Made by a program: the position numbers and the translations under genes. Shown piece by piece: positions 1 to 8,685 of a stretch of DNA of 64,000 nt (positions are counted from its first letter, which is position 1; each line of letters starts with the position of its first letter). This stretch comes from Paenibacillus elgii NBRC 100335 (GTDB taxonomy: Bacteria > Bacillota > Bacilli > Paenibacillales > NBRC-103111), in assembly GCF_004000865.1 (NCBI RefSeq), contig NZ_BIMB01000003.1:62001-126000 (forward strand), in the 5' to 3' direction. Under the pieces are notes generated by a model, which searched no databases, was not told where the DNA came from, and saw only the letters and a list, made by a program, of their open reading frames with translations.

Positions 1-45
1 GAATATTTAACATGTTTAGGTTATCCATATGGTGGAGGTTCATTC

Positions 46-165
46 ATGAAGTTAAATTTGACCGACAATAATTTAACGCGGTTAGAAAGGCTCTGTCCTA
101 TTTTCACGCATACAAAAGCAACCCCTTTATACAAAGTTAACTTGACTCTGTGTAAAGAGGTTTGA
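46..165 (+). CDS. possible 39-residue small ORF
   Basis: An ATG follows a GGTGGAGG ribosome binding site at good spacing (7 nt) and is open for 39 codons (starts MKLNLTDNN, ends LCKEV). I recognise no family, signal peptide or membrane segment. The start of the ORF also encodes an 8-bp inverted repeat, GTTAAATT / AATTTAAC, with an 11-nt spacer, so the stretch may instead be a regulatory or decayed element. Only the ribosome binding site supports it as a gene. Confidence 0.25.
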   Translation: MKLNLTDNNLTRLERLCPIFTHTKATPLYKVNLTLCKEV

Positions 166-203
166 GGGAAAGCCCATATTACCTATATATACTCATTGGC
201 TTA

Positions 204-386
204 TCATAATGGAACAACCAATGTTCGTTGTCTATGATCTTGGCTCCCTCTATCGTCTTTTTCACCACACATACCTAGATGAAACCTTCCTCCAGTTCCT
301 GGTTCTATATAAAATCCTTTCTCAAAAATAATTCCGTAGGAATGCCTTTCATCGTGCAGTTTTGAACAAACGGTACAATAGTACAT
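204..386 (-). CDS. small protein with CxxC motif, unknown function
   Basis: The 60-residue product begins MYYCTVCSKLHDE and carries one N-terminal CxxC pair plus a single later Cys (HLGMCGE). That looks like half of a zinc ribbon. The ATG has a strong ribosome binding site on the minus strand (AGAGGTGAG, 7 nt upstream), and the first 45 residues read like a real protein. I cannot assign a family. It faces away from the downstream metal transporter and shares no obvious operon with it. A zinc or DNA-binding role would be a guess. Confidence 0.5.
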   Translation of the reverse strand: MYYCTVCSKLHDERHSYGIIFEKGFYIEPGTGGRFHLGMCGEKDDRGSQDHRQRTLVVPL

Positions 387-652
387 GCGAGCTCACCTCT
401 TCTTATGAAAGTAATTCAAAACTCGTAATCCAAGCGTATAGGAAACAAAACCCTATATCCACCACCTCACCTTTGAAAACAGCATATCGTAAAATGTTGA
501 GATGTGTGCAAGTCCATTGAGATCGTATTGAGAAAATGGCAACGATTGAGCGAAATGTGAATCCTTTTTTCATCATGGTCATGCACAAGTTTCAACACCA
601 AGGAATAGATTATTCCAGAATTTCAATACTTCTCAATGGGATGTGAAACGTA

Positions 653-2008
653 ATGAGCAAAGTACAATCAGCATTGGCATCTCCGGAAGTAGCCGGCAGT
701 CAAGGCCGCGCCGCAGGCGCGGATTTCGGGAAGCAATCCAAGTTTCGTGAAATGGTGACCCATCGCAAGAAGGGTTGGAGACGCATCCTTTGGCTCATTT
801 GGGCTCTAATGGGACCGGGCTTAATCGCCGCAATTGCTAATAATGATGCAGGCGGGGCGATCTCATACGCTGTAACCGGGGCGACATTTGGCATCGGGCT
901 ATTTGTTCCCTTGGTGCTCTGCCTTGCACCTCTAACGTTTACGATTCAGGAGATGAGCATGCGCCTTAGCGCCGTAACGCAAGAAGGATTTGCAAGATTG
1001 GCCCTGCGGCGTTATGGAAAGTTTTGGGGATATTATCACATCTCGACGCTTGCTTTCGAGAATCTGCTGATATTGATTACGGAATTCATCGGGATGACGG
1101 CGGGGCTCGTCCTTTTAGGCCTTCCTCTATGGCTTAGCTCTGTCCTATGTTTATTGCTCGTCGTTGGTTTTGTTCTCTTTACGGGGTATTGGACAAAGGA
1201 GCGGATTGCTCTATTTTTGGGTGTGCTCAACGTAATCTTTTTAGTGGCTGCCGGCATGACACACCCGAGTATGGCGGCCATCGGGCATGCCTTCGCAGCT
1301 TGGAATGTTCCGGCGGAATTGCAAGACGGGGTCATGTGGTTCGTGATCGCAACGGTCGGAAATGCTGTCGCCCCGTGGATGGTTTTTTTTCAAGGAAGCG
1401 GTACGGTGGATAAGGGAGTTACGGCAAAAGAACTGCGTTTGGGCCCAATGGACACCGCGTTAGGCATCGTGATTCAAGTCATTATCGCAGCAGGCATCAT
1501 TATCGCCGGCGCGGCGCTTCATGGCCATGTACAAAATATCAATGACGCAGGCCCGGCTGATATGATCAGCGCATTTAATGACGTTGCGGGGCGTTGGCCG
1601 GCAATCCTCTTTGGTCTCGGCTTGTTCAATGCCGGCTTCTTGGCATCCATAACCGTTTCCTTATCGTCTTCCTGGAGTATTGCAGAATTGTTTGGCTGGT
1701 CGAAAAGTCTCAATGACAAGATATCCCAGGCGCCGAAATTTTATGCGGTGTATATCGGCAGTCTGGTTCTCGCAGCGATCGCCATTTTGATACCGAACTT
1801 GCCTTTAAATTACTTCTCTGTTATCGCACAAGTCATTGGGGGTATTCTGATGCTGCCTCTGCTTATTTTTATGCTTTTGATGACAAGCGATAAGAAGCTG
1901 ATGGGGGAGTATAGAACCAAGAGGTTCGGTAAAATATGCGGGTGGGCGATGGTTACTCTGCTTGTCGGATTAACGTTAGCCTCTTTCTGGAATACGTTCT
2001 TCCAATAA
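653..2008 (+). CDS. Nramp-family divalent metal transporter, NRMT-like binding site
   Basis: A 451-residue integral membrane protein with about 11 hydrophobic segments after a cytosolic N-terminus of roughly 45 residues. The fold is recognised from the GPGLIAAIANNDAGG helix 1 and the later APWMVFFQG helix 6. Classical Mn/Fe Nramp proteins carry DPGN in helix 1 and MPH in helix 6. Here these are DAGG (Asp65 kept, Asn replaced by Gly68) and APW (Met replaced by Ala240). Asp kept, Asn to Gly and Met to Ala is the pattern described for Nramp-related magnesium transporters, so Mg2+ or Mn2+ uptake is more likely than iron uptake. The substrate is inference. No ribosome binding site of note precedes the ATG. 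The gene stands alone. Confidence 0.85.
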   Translation: MSKVQSALASPEVAGSQGRAAGADFGKQSKFREMVTHRKKGWRRILWLIWALMGPGLIAAIANNDAGGAISYAVTGATFGIGLFVPLVLCLAPLTFTIQEMSMRLSAVTQEGFARLALRRYGKFWGYYHISTLAFENLLILITEFIGMTAGLVLLGLPLWLSSVLCLLLVVGFVLFTGYWTKERIALFLGVLNVIFLVAAGMTHPSMAAIGHAFAAWNVPAELQDGVMWFVIATVGNAVAPWMVFFQGSGTVDKGVTAKELRLGPMDTALGIVIQVIIAAGIIIAGAALHGHVQNINDAGPADMISAFNDVAGRWPAILFGLGLFNAGFLASITVSLSSSWSIAELFGWSKSLNDKISQAPKFYAVYIGSLVLAAIAILIPNLPLNYFSVIAQVIGGILMLPLLIFMLLMTSDKKLMGEYRTKRFGKICGWAMVTLLVGLTLASFWNTFFQ

Positions 2009-2036
2009 AGGAAAAAGGGATATCGCGGATTTTTTG

Positions 2037-2348
2037 TTAATCGTACTTTTCATCTTCGATACGAAACTTTTTTTGAACAATAAGTTCAGCTTCAGTTTCA
2101 AAATTCAGATAGAGCGGCGCTGGGAGCAGCTCAGTTATCTCTTGTACCATTGGAAGATCCAAAAAGGCTTCAAACGTCTCAGGCTGCGGCTCTAAGCTGG
2201 AAGCCCATTCCCGGACGGCGTCGATGAATCGATAAAAGGAAGATTCAAATGCGTTCGCCGCTGCTTCCGAATCCTCGTGCTCCGCTAGTGCCATAGAGTT
2301 CCAGTTTTGCAAAGTTGTTTGCAAGGCTTGTTCAACTTCACGATTCAT
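2037..2348 (-). CDS. conserved small acidic protein, unknown function
   Basis: A 103-residue soluble, acidic, helix-rich protein (MNREVEQALQTTLQNWNSM...). The ATG is preceded by AAGGAGG at 8 nt, so it is almost certainly translated. I see no known motif, signal peptide or membrane segment. It converges on the metal transporter with only 28 bp between the stops. Function cannot be assigned from the sequence. Confidence 0.65.
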   Translation of the reverse strand: MNREVEQALQTTLQNWNSMALAEHEDSEAAANAFESSFYRFIDAVREWASSLEPQPETFEAFLDLPMVQEITELLPAPLYLNFETEAELIVQKKFRIEDEKYD

Positions 2349-2574
2349 GCTTAATCCTCCTTCGATTCGGAATGTAGTGATTGCTGTATGAAAGACAGCA
2401 TCGGCATAAAGTCAGGATCTTAAGGATAACAAGACAAGGAGTGCAGAATACTACAGGCGAGAGGAATAATACTACTATTTTGATATGTAAGTCAATAGAT
2501 GATTAAAATCCCCACAACCGGATGTTGTGGGGAAATTTTCAAGTGAAACGATGATAGTTGATTTTCGTTAAATT

Positions 2575-3078
2575 TTACAGATGACGGCCTGTAATATAAC
2601 GATTCTTCCAATAACCCGAGTTCATATCATAAATGGCAACGCCTCGGCTCGGTGAGTTTCCGACGAATTTACCGTTACCGAGATAGATACCGACGTGGTT
2701 GATTTTGCCCGGTGTATTCACGCTGAACATTACGAGATCACCCTTCTGCAGATGAGCTTTGTCCTTGACCGGCGTTCCAACGCGAGTCTGGGCGCTAGAG
2801 CCCCATGGAATGGAAATCCCGTTTTTGCTGAATACAAATTGGGTGAACGAGGAGCAATCAAATCTGAGGTGTTGCGGGTCTCTGGTGCCAAAGCTGTATT
2901 TCACTTTTCCCTGATAAGATAGTGCCGTTTTCACAATTTGATCTGCCTTTGAGCTGCTCACCGTTGCTGCATGCGCCGATGGTGCAGGGAGAATCAAGCT
3001 TGTCGAGGCCAGTAGGGAAAGGCTTAGAGCGATTCCAGCTAATGATTGGCTAAGGCGATTTTTCTTCATGTGCTTCAT
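2575..3078 (-). CDS. secreted NlpC/P60 cell-wall endopeptidase
   Basis: The 167-residue precursor has a Sec signal peptide (basic MKHMKKNRL, a hydrophobic run, then AHAA) followed by one NlpC/P60 papain-like domain. The catalytic Cys lies in FDCSSFTQFVF, the His in INHVGIYLGNGKFV, and the third polar residue is expected in the segment after it. Such enzymes cut the gamma-D-Glu to diamino-acid bond in peptidoglycan stem peptides. There is no SH3 or LysM targeting domain, so it is a minimal form. A longer frame begins at 3198, but the ATG at 3078 has AAGGAGG at 9 nt and starts directly with the signal peptide. Confidence 0.85.
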   Translation of the reverse strand: MKHMKKNRLSQSLAGIALSLSLLASTSLILPAPSAHAATVSSSKADQIVKTALSYQGKVKYSFGTRDPQHLRFDCSSFTQFVFSKNGISIPWGSSAQTRVGTPVKDKAHLQKGDLVMFSVNTPGKINHVGIYLGNGKFVGNSPSRGVAIYDMNSGYWKNRYITGRHL

Positions 3079-3106
3079 GTTGGATATCCTCCTTAGGATT
3101 CGTTCG

Positions 3107-3145
3107 TATAGTTGGTTGACCAGCTCGGCCAGTGAGCCTACTATA
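3107..3145 (-). promoter_or_regulatory. dyad overlapping extended -10 of the NlpC/P60 gene
   Basis: On the minus strand TGGTATAGT forms an extended -10 box, and a matching ACTATA lies 27 nt further on. Together they give a TATAGT/ACTATA dyad with inner GG:CC and GGCC:GGTC pairs. It could be an operator or a 5' leader hairpin, and the sequence does not decide between them. Confidence 0.35.
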
Positions 3146-3392
3146 CCACAGATTAGAATGGAGGGATTTACCAGATGAAAGTTTAAAACAAGCTGCACCT
3201 AGAAAAATCGTCTTATATTAGAAATTAATGAGAAAATGATAAGCAAAATATACTTGACAACTCCTCCTTGGGATGCTATTTGATTTTTTCATAGGGCAAA
3301 GCAGGTAATGGTTCACTGACTTCAATCCAGATCGGGGTAAAAAAAGCGTTTTTTTCTGTTACAATTTATATATATTTTTTTGCTAAATGTTA

Positions 3393-3421
3393 TAGACTTT
3401 TGCCTTGTATAGGCCTACAAT
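3393..3421 (+). promoter_or_regulatory. promoter of the feo operon
   Basis: TAGACT and TACAAT are separated by 17 bp, an acceptable sigma-A promoter. Transcription would start near 3428, just ahead of the Fur box. Confidence 0.5.
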
Positions 3422-3436
3422 AAATCTCGGAGATAC

Positions 3437-3451
3437 TGATAATCATTATCA
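3437..3451 (+). promoter_or_regulatory. Fur box (7-1-7) upstream of feoA
   Basis: TGATAATCATTATCA is an exact 7-1-7 inverted repeat, TGATAAT-n-ATTATCA, the classical Bacillus Fur operator. It lies just downstream of the predicted promoter and 34 bp before the feoA start, so iron-bound Fur should block the operon. Confidence 0.85.
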
Positions 3452-3485
3452 ACAATATCCAATTCTTACAGTTAGGATGATCTCG

Positions 3486-3713
3486 ATGAAGTTAACGGAT
3501 ATTGCCCGAGATACCAAGGTAAAAATAATCGATTTGGCATCCGTGAACGAACTTGTCCTGCACAGGTTGAACGATTTTGGCATTATGGAAGGCTCCGTCG
3601 TCTCGCTTCGCAAAGTACTGCCGTTTGGCGGTCCGTGCATGATCGAAACGAAAGGGCAGTGGATTGCCATTCGGCGCAAAGAAGCGGTTTGTATACAGGT
3701 GGAAGCAGTATGA
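3486..3713 (+). CDS. feoA: ferrous iron transport protein FeoA
   Basis: A 75-residue SH3-like FeoA protein of usual length (MKLTDIARDTKVKIIDLAS...), with the family pattern of a short glycine-containing turn (LNDFGIMEGSVVSLRKVLPFGGP) and a basic C-terminal strand. It is cytosolic and is thought to assist the FeoB channel. A longer frame opens at 3405, but that would run through the Fur box. The ATG at 3486 has AGGA 8 nt upstream and gives the normal length. The stop overlaps the feoB start (ATGA), so the two are translationally coupled and Fur-regulated together. Confidence 0.88.
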   Translation: MKLTDIARDTKVKIIDLASVNELVLHRLNDFGIMEGSVVSLRKVLPFGGPCMIETKGQWIAIRRKEAVCIQVEAV

Positions 3714-5710
3714 TCACCGTTGCTCTTGCCGGGAACCCAAATACGGGTAAAACGTCGCTCTTTAACACGATGACAAGCTCTTACGAATACGTGGGCAACT
3801 GGGCGGGCGTAACGGTGGAAAAGAAGGTCGGCACGCTAACGAGTAAGAGAGGAAAAGTTATCGATTTGCCGGGTATCTACTCTCTTAGCCCGCTTTCCGA
3901 GGATGAGGGTGTGGCATCGCGTTACTTGCTGGAAGAGTCGCCGTCGATATTGCTGAACGTCGTAGACGCATCGCAATTGGAGCGTAACCTGCATTTGACC
4001 GTGCAGTTGCTTGAGTACGGTGTACCGGTCGTTATCGCGCTAAACATGATTGACGTGGCCGAAGCCCGCGGGCTTCACATCGATATACACGAGCTGGAGG
4101 AACAGCTGGGCGCGAAGGTCGTACCCGTGGTCGCCCGATCAGGCCGAGGCTGTAAGGAGCTGGAGCGGGAAATGACCGCAGAGATCCGGCAGAATGAATC
4201 GCGGCGATTCGATTACGGGCCGCTTCTGGAGAAAGCTATTTCTGAGCTGGAGGCGAAGATGCCGGTTCAGATGGAACCGAAGCGCTGGCTCGCGCTGCAG
4301 TTTCTGGAAGGCAACATACTTGTCCTGCAGCAGCTTCGCAAGTTCATTGATCCCGCTTGGCTTCAGTCATTCTATGACGGGATTGAGGGTGAAGTTAGAC
4401 AGAGTACGGGCATGAGAGATACGCGCCAGTACATCCGATCACAGCGCGCGGTTATGATTGACGGATGGCTGCAACGCGCCGTTCGGGAAACGAAGAAGGA
4501 TAGAAGGATGCTGTCAGAGCGGATCGACGACATCGTTACCAATAAGGTTCTCGGCATTCCCATTTTCCTTGCATTCATGTATTTGACGTTCAAGCTGACG
4601 TTCGATTGGATCGGCACTCCGTTATCCGATCAACTGGACGCTTTGCTCAACGGTCCGGTTAAGAACGGAATCGGTTCCTTGCTCGATACGTTCGGTGCCG
4701 CGGAGTTCATCAAGTCGGTCATTCTGGAAGGGATCATTGGCGGTGTGGGCGGGGTGCTGGTGTTCGTACCCCAAATTTTCATGCTGTTTCTCATCATATC
4801 CTTCATCGAGGACTCCGGCTATATGGCCCGCATTGCGGCCGTTATGGATCGGCTGATGGAAGGTGTCGGTCTGAACGGCAAGGCGTTCATCCCAATGATT
4901 ATCGGCTTTGGCTGTAACGTTCCCGGCATTATGGCCGCAAGGACGATTGAGCAGCCCAAAGAGCGCTTGCTGACTATATTGCTCACCCCGCTTATGTCGT
5001 GCTCCGCGCGGCTGTCGGTCTACAGCTTGTTTGTCGGAACGTTTTTCAAAAGTAATCAGGCGCTTATCGTTTTATCGTTATACGTCTTGGGGGTCGTCGT
5101 AGCGCTCCTGCTGGCGAAGGTGTTTTCCTTGACGATCGCGAAGAGCGAACAATCCCTGTTCGTCATCGAATTGCCGCCGTATCGCATTCCGCAGTGGCGA
5201 ACGCTGGTACGCAGCACATGGGAGAAGGGCAAAGGGTTCGTCCGAAAAGCGGGAACGTTCATTTTCGGCGGCTCGGTCGTCATATGGCTGCTCGGATACA
5301 CCGGGCCTGGCGGCTGGAACGTGCCGATGAACGAAAGCTTCCTCCAGGCCATCGGTTCCATTGTGGCGCCGGTTCTTGCCCCGCTCGGTTTCGGCAATTG
5401 GCAAGCGGGTGCCGCGCTGCTCACAGGATTTCTGGCGAAGGAAGTCGTCGTCTCGACGATGGGTATCATTTATGCTGCTCCTGACGGTGGTCTTTCGGAA
5501 ATGATCTCGCAGTTTTTTACCCCACTTCAGGCTTTTAGCTTTATGGTTTTTATCTTGCTTTATGTTCCATGTCTTGCGACCGTCGGAGTCATTCGAAAAG
5601 AAACGGGGTCGGCCCGCTGGACGTGGTTTTCCATAGGTTACGCGCTGGCCATAGCTTACGTGATCGCGCTAATTGTCTATAATGCCGGGAAGGTGCTTGG
5701 GTTTCATTAA
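3710..5710 (+). CDS. feoB: ferrous iron transporter FeoB
   Basis: A 666-residue Fe2+ uptake protein. The N-terminal GTPase domain shows G1 GNPNTGKTS (residues 8-16), G3 DLPG (52-55) and G4 NMID (112-115). A helical GDI-like linker follows, then a membrane domain with two Gate repeats from about residue 280 (for example IGFGCNVPGIMAARTIE and the final GPGGWNVP region). The frame is open from 3635, but the start at 3710 overlaps the feoA stop and begins directly with the first strand of the G domain. The protein is of usual length and no key residue is missing. Confidence 0.95.
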   Translation: MITVALAGNPNTGKTSLFNTMTSSYEYVGNWAGVTVEKKVGTLTSKRGKVIDLPGIYSLSPLSEDEGVASRYLLEESPSILLNVVDASQLERNLHLTVQLLEYGVPVVIALNMIDVAEARGLHIDIHELEEQLGAKVVPVVARSGRGCKELEREMTAEIRQNESRRFDYGPLLEKAISELEAKMPVQMEPKRWLALQFLEGNILVLQQLRKFIDPAWLQSFYDGIEGEVRQSTGMRDTRQYIRSQRAVMIDGWLQRAVRETKKDRRMLSERIDDIVTNKVLGIPIFLAFMYLTFKLTFDWIGTPLSDQLDALLNGPVKNGIGSLLDTFGAAEFIKSVILEGIIGGVGGVLVFVPQIFMLFLIISFIEDSGYMARIAAVMDRLMEGVGLNGKAFIPMIIGFGCNVPGIMAARTIEQPKERLLTILLTPLMSCSARLSVYSLFVGTFFKSNQALIVLSLYVLGVVVALLLAKVFSLTIAKSEQSLFVIELPPYRIPQWRTLVRSTWEKGKGFVRKAGTFIFGGSVVIWLLGYTGPGGWNVPMNESFLQAIGSIVAPVLAPLGFGNWQAGAALLTGFLAKEVVVSTMGIIYAAPDGGLSEMISQFFTPLQAFSFMVFILLYVPCLATVGVIRKETGSARWTWFSIGYALAIAYVIALIVYNAGKVLGFH

Positions 5711-5743
5711 TTCGTTAGACGCGCTTGTTAAGGAGGAACGCAT

Positions 5744-5905
5744 ATGGTGTTCAGTGTCATGGCCGGGGTCGTTATTTTCGGGTATGCGGCTTGGTCGCTT
5801 GTCCGTTACGTGCGGAAGACGCGTCAAGGAAAATGTGCGGCATGCTCGTTGAACAAGACGTGCTTATCTGGATGTTCTGATGCAGCCGAGCACCGGACTC
5901 TTTAA
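5744..5905 (+). CDS. FeoB-associated Cys-rich small membrane protein
   Basis: A 53-residue protein starting MVFSVMAGVVIFGYAAW. One transmembrane helix (about residues 4-20) is followed by a basic patch and a Cys-rich tail, CAACSLNKTCLSGC. This matches the FeoB-associated Cys-rich membrane protein family usually encoded as the third feo gene. It has AAGGAGG 8 nt before the ATG and starts 33 bp after feoB, so it shares the Fur-controlled transcript. A role in receiving or gating Fe2+ at FeoB is inferred from the family. Confidence 0.8.
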   Translation: MVFSVMAGVVIFGYAAWSLVRYVRKTRQGKCAACSLNKTCLSGCSDAAEHRTL

Positions 5906-5924
5906 GTCTTATAAATGCGAAGGT

Positions 5925-5985
5925 CTCGGCATCAAGCTGTGTCATAGTCTTCAAGCTTCGGTAGATTGTGCCGAGGCTTTTTTTT
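5925..5985 (+). terminator. terminator of the feo operon
   Basis: CTCGGCA pairs with TGCCGAG across a 37-nt interior that can fold further, followed by GC and eight to nine T. It closes the feo transcript. Confidence 0.7.
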
Positions 5986-6116
5986 ATTAACGCGTTATGG
6001 GCGGGCAAGCCCGCGAATGGGTATATCTTTTTCTGAAAATATAATAATTTTAGACCAAAATACCGATATAGCTAATAGAAGTGCTATTATTTTACAGATA
6101 AAAGGAGGGGGCCTGT

Positions 6117-7619
6117 ATGAAGATTTCAAAACATGGCAAAAAAACAAAAGTGCTTGTCAGTCTGCTCGTTAGTTTACATGTGTTTGCGTATTCGAGTATT
6201 TCCTTCGCTGCGACCAACGATCTTCATGATATGGATACCGGGATCGCAAGCCTAAATTATGACCGTAATGAAGTTTTAGCTGTAAAAGGCGATCAAATCA
6301 GCAGCTTTGTTCCCAAAGAAGGTCTCCAAACCAATGGTAAATTTATCGTAGTTGAACGTGAGAAAAAATCACTCGCAACCTCGCCGGTAGATATATCCAT
6401 TATTGATTCGATGACGAGCCGCACTTATCCAGGCGCAATACAGCTTGCCAATCGGGCTTTTTCGGATAATCAGCCTGACCTGATTATGAGCCCAAGAAAA
6501 CCTTTGAATATCAGTATTGATCTACCTGGGTTGAAGAGTGAAAATACAATTACGGTTCAAAAACCGACGTACAGCAGCGTTTCCGGTGCCGTCGATCAGT
6601 TGGTGTCGACTTGGGTTGCGAAGTATTCGGGCACTCATACATTGCCTGCAAGGTTACAATATGCAGAGTCTATGGTTTATAGCAAACATCAAATTGCCAG
6701 CGCGCTTAATGTGAACGCTCAAGTGCTTAACAATACGCTCGGAATCGATTTTAATGCGGTCGCAAGCGGCGAGAAAAAAGTGATGGTCGCTGCGTACAAG
6801 CAAATTTTTTATACCGTAAGCGCGGCTCTTCCTAACAATCCATCGGACCTTTTTGATAATAGTGTGACGTTTGCCGAATTGGCCCGTAAAGGGGTAAGTA
6901 AAGAGGCTCCGCCGCTCATGGTATCCAACGTAGCTTATGGCAGAACGATATACGTGAAATTGGAGACAACCTCGAAGAGCAGTGATGTACAAGCTGCTTT
7001 TAAAGCATTGCTTCAGAATGCCGGCGTCCAAGCTAGCGGACAGTATAAAGATATTTATGAAAACAGTTCGTTTACTGCCGTTGTATTAGGCGGCGATGCA
7101 CAGACGCATAACCAGATCGTCACGAAAGACTTCAATGTCATCCAAAATATCATTAAGGACAATGCCCAATTTAGCACGAAGAATCCGGCGTACCCGATTT
7201 CCTATACAAGCGTCTTTTTGAAAGATAATTCAGTTGCCGCTGTTCGCAACAACACGGAATATATCGAGACGAAAACGACGGAGTTCACTAAAGGTAAAAT
7301 AACGCTTGATCATCGAGGCGCCTATGTAGCTCAATTTGAAGTGTCTTGGGACGAATTTACATTTGATGCCAATGGCCAAGAACTCATTACTCATAAAACT
7401 TGGGAAGGAAGCGGTCGAGATAAGACAGCGCATTTCTCGACAGAGATCCCGCTCCCGCCTAATTCCAAGAACATCAAAATTTTCGCAAAAGAATGCACAG
7501 GTCTTGCTTGGGACTGGTGGAGAACCATCATAGACGAAACGAACGTTCCGTTATCCGGCAATATCAAAGTTTCGATTGGCGGAACAACGTTATACCCGAC
7601 AGCCGCTATTAGTCACTAG
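6117..7619 (+). CDS. thiol-activated cholesterol-dependent cytolysin (alveolysin-like)
   Basis: A 500-residue secreted pore-forming toxin. The signal peptide ([20 protein letters not shown] to SFAA) is followed by the conserved CDC body ([14 protein letters not shown], then the domain 3 helix bundles) and the C-terminal membrane-binding domain. That domain holds the undecapeptide [11 protein letters not shown] at residues 459-469 and the Thr-Leu cholesterol pair in GGTTLYP (491-492). The length matches alveolysin. The canonical undecapeptide is ECTGLAWEWWR, so Glu to Asp at its eighth residue is the one departure. The single Cys explains thiol activation. A strong AAAGGAGGGGG site precedes the ATG. 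The gene is monocistronic with its own terminator, directly after the iron operon. Confidence 0.95.
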   Translation: MKISKHGKKTKVLVSLLVSLHVFAYSSISFAATNDLHDMDTGIASLNYDRNEVLAVKGDQISSFVPKEGLQTNGKFIVVEREKKSLATSPVDISIIDSMTSRTYPGAIQLANRAFSDNQPDLIMSPRKPLNISIDLPGLKSENTITVQKPTYSSVSGAVDQLVSTWVAKYSGTHTLPARLQYAESMVYSKHQIASALNVNAQVLNNTLGIDFNAVASGEKKVMVAAYKQIFYTVSAALPNNPSDLFDNSVTFAELARKGVSKEAPPLMVSNVAYGRTIYVKLETTSKSSDVQAAFKALLQNAGVQASGQYKDIYENSSFTAVVLGGDAQTHNQIVTKDFNVIQNIIKDNAQFSTKNPAYPISYTSVFLKDNSVAAVRNNTEYIETKTTEFTKGKITLDHRGAYVAQFEVSWDEFTFDANGQELITHKTWEGSGRDKTAHFSTEIPLPPNSKNIKIFAKECTGLAWDWWRTIIDETNVPLSGNIKVSIGGTTLYPTAAISH

Positions 7620-7629
7620 TATTTCTGAA

Positions 7630-7662
7630 AATCTTCCCAATTATTTGGGGGGATTTTTTTTG
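7630..7662 (+). terminator. terminator of the cytolysin gene
   Basis: AATCTTCCCAA and TTGGGGGGATT form an 11-bp stem (two G-U pairs) with a 4-nt loop, followed by eight T. It overlaps the end of the convergent regulator gene. Confidence 0.85.
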
Positions 7663-8480
7663 TCTAACAATGCTTCGTACTTCTCCATATCGCCCTGAAG
7701 GGGCACATAATTGCAATAATGAGTATCGTCTCTGCCGTTAACCCGAAAAAAAGATACGAGTTTGTAACGAATCGTCGTCTCAATCGGTTGATGATAAAAT
7801 TCAAAAATCATTTCCGCTTTTTGTTGGACATGATAATCGTTCCACCACTGCTTAAAGTGTGCGCTATTCGCAATCAACTCATCTCTAAACTGGCCGAACC
7901 ACGGATCGTGCATATGCAAATCATGATTCCCTCGAAATACACCTACTGCGTACTTGGCTGCGTCTTCCCAGTTCGTTACTCTCTGTTTCAGCTCGTCATT
8001 CATGAAAATGAGCCATAATATATTTTTCCCATTCGTCGCTGATTCCAAAGGGTAAATTAGATTGCCTATTGCATTATGAAGCAGCACGTTCATTTTGGCA
8101 TCGACCACAAAGGCAGGGAATCGCGAGGAATGAATCACGGCTTCCAGCTCTGCAGTTAGCAGTTGTTCCTCAGGAAGGGGAAGGGGAGAGCTCGAAAAAC
8201 CACCCAAAGTGAGTAAGTGAACCATTTCATCCTTATTTAACTGGAGCACATTTCCAATGCTGGCAAGCACTCCTTTGGAGACGTTGATTTCTCTTCCTTG
8301 CTCCAGCCAGGTATACCAAGTGATGCTGACGCCGGCCAAATAGGCGACTTCTTCCCGGCGAAGGCCGGTTGTTCTTCTAAGTCCGCTACCGACAGCTATA
8401 TTCAGGTCCCGAGGGGAAACTTCAGCTCGCTTGGCCTTTAGGAAATTTCCTAGTGTTTTCATATTTTTTCCGCCAGACAA
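7641..8480 (-). CDS. MmyB-type HTH transcriptional regulator
   Basis: A 279-residue regulator with an N-terminal XRE-like HTH (TGLRREEVAYLAGVSITWYTWLEQGR, about residues 38-63), followed by an MmyB-like ligand-binding domain with the typical FVVDAKMNVLLHNAIGN and HDPWFGQFRDELIANS stretches. It starts with TTG, which has AAAGGAG 11 nt upstream. An ATG six codons later has only a weak site. Regulators of this group commonly control a divergent oxidoreductase, and here the next gene on the other strand is an MDR-family reductase. Control of that gene is inference. Confidence 0.8.
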   Translation of the reverse strand: MSGGKNMKTLGNFLKAKRAEVSPRDLNIAVGSGLRRTTGLRREEVAYLAGVSITWYTWLEQGREINVSKGVLASIGNVLQLNKDEMVHLLTLGGFSSSPLPLPEEQLLTAELEAVIHSSRFPAFVVDAKMNVLLHNAIGNLIYPLESATNGKNILWLIFMNDELKQRVTNWEDAAKYAVGVFRGNHDLHMHDPWFGQFRDELIANSAHFKQWWNDYHVQQKAEMIFEFYHQPIETTIRYKLVSFFRVNGRDDTHYCNYVPLQGDMEKYEALLDKKNPPK

Positions 8481-8685
8481 CGCTTGATCAACTCCTTTTC
8501 CAGTTGCGATCGAAAATCCTGCAGCCTGGATTTATAGCTCAAGTTTACTCTTATCGCGTTCCGAATGCCACAAAGAAGATGAACGCTTATCTCCCTGGTA
8601 GTAGCAATACCAGTAACAGCAAAAACTGTTTGCCTCTGCGAAAGCTAGCTACAATGAAATCATACCGATCAAGGAGGTCATTTTC

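Noticed and set aside
403-588. 61-codon minus-strand ORF beginning MCMTMMKKGFTF
   Set aside because: No Shine-Dalgarno before the start and no domain-like sequence. Kept out although it lies just upstream of the better-supported ORF at 204-386.
3100-3150. Possible c-di-AMP (ydaO-type) riboswitch before the NlpC/P60 gene
   Set aside because: Such riboswitches often precede cell-wall hydrolases, but the space is short and their conserved core is not visible. Only a simple dyad is present.
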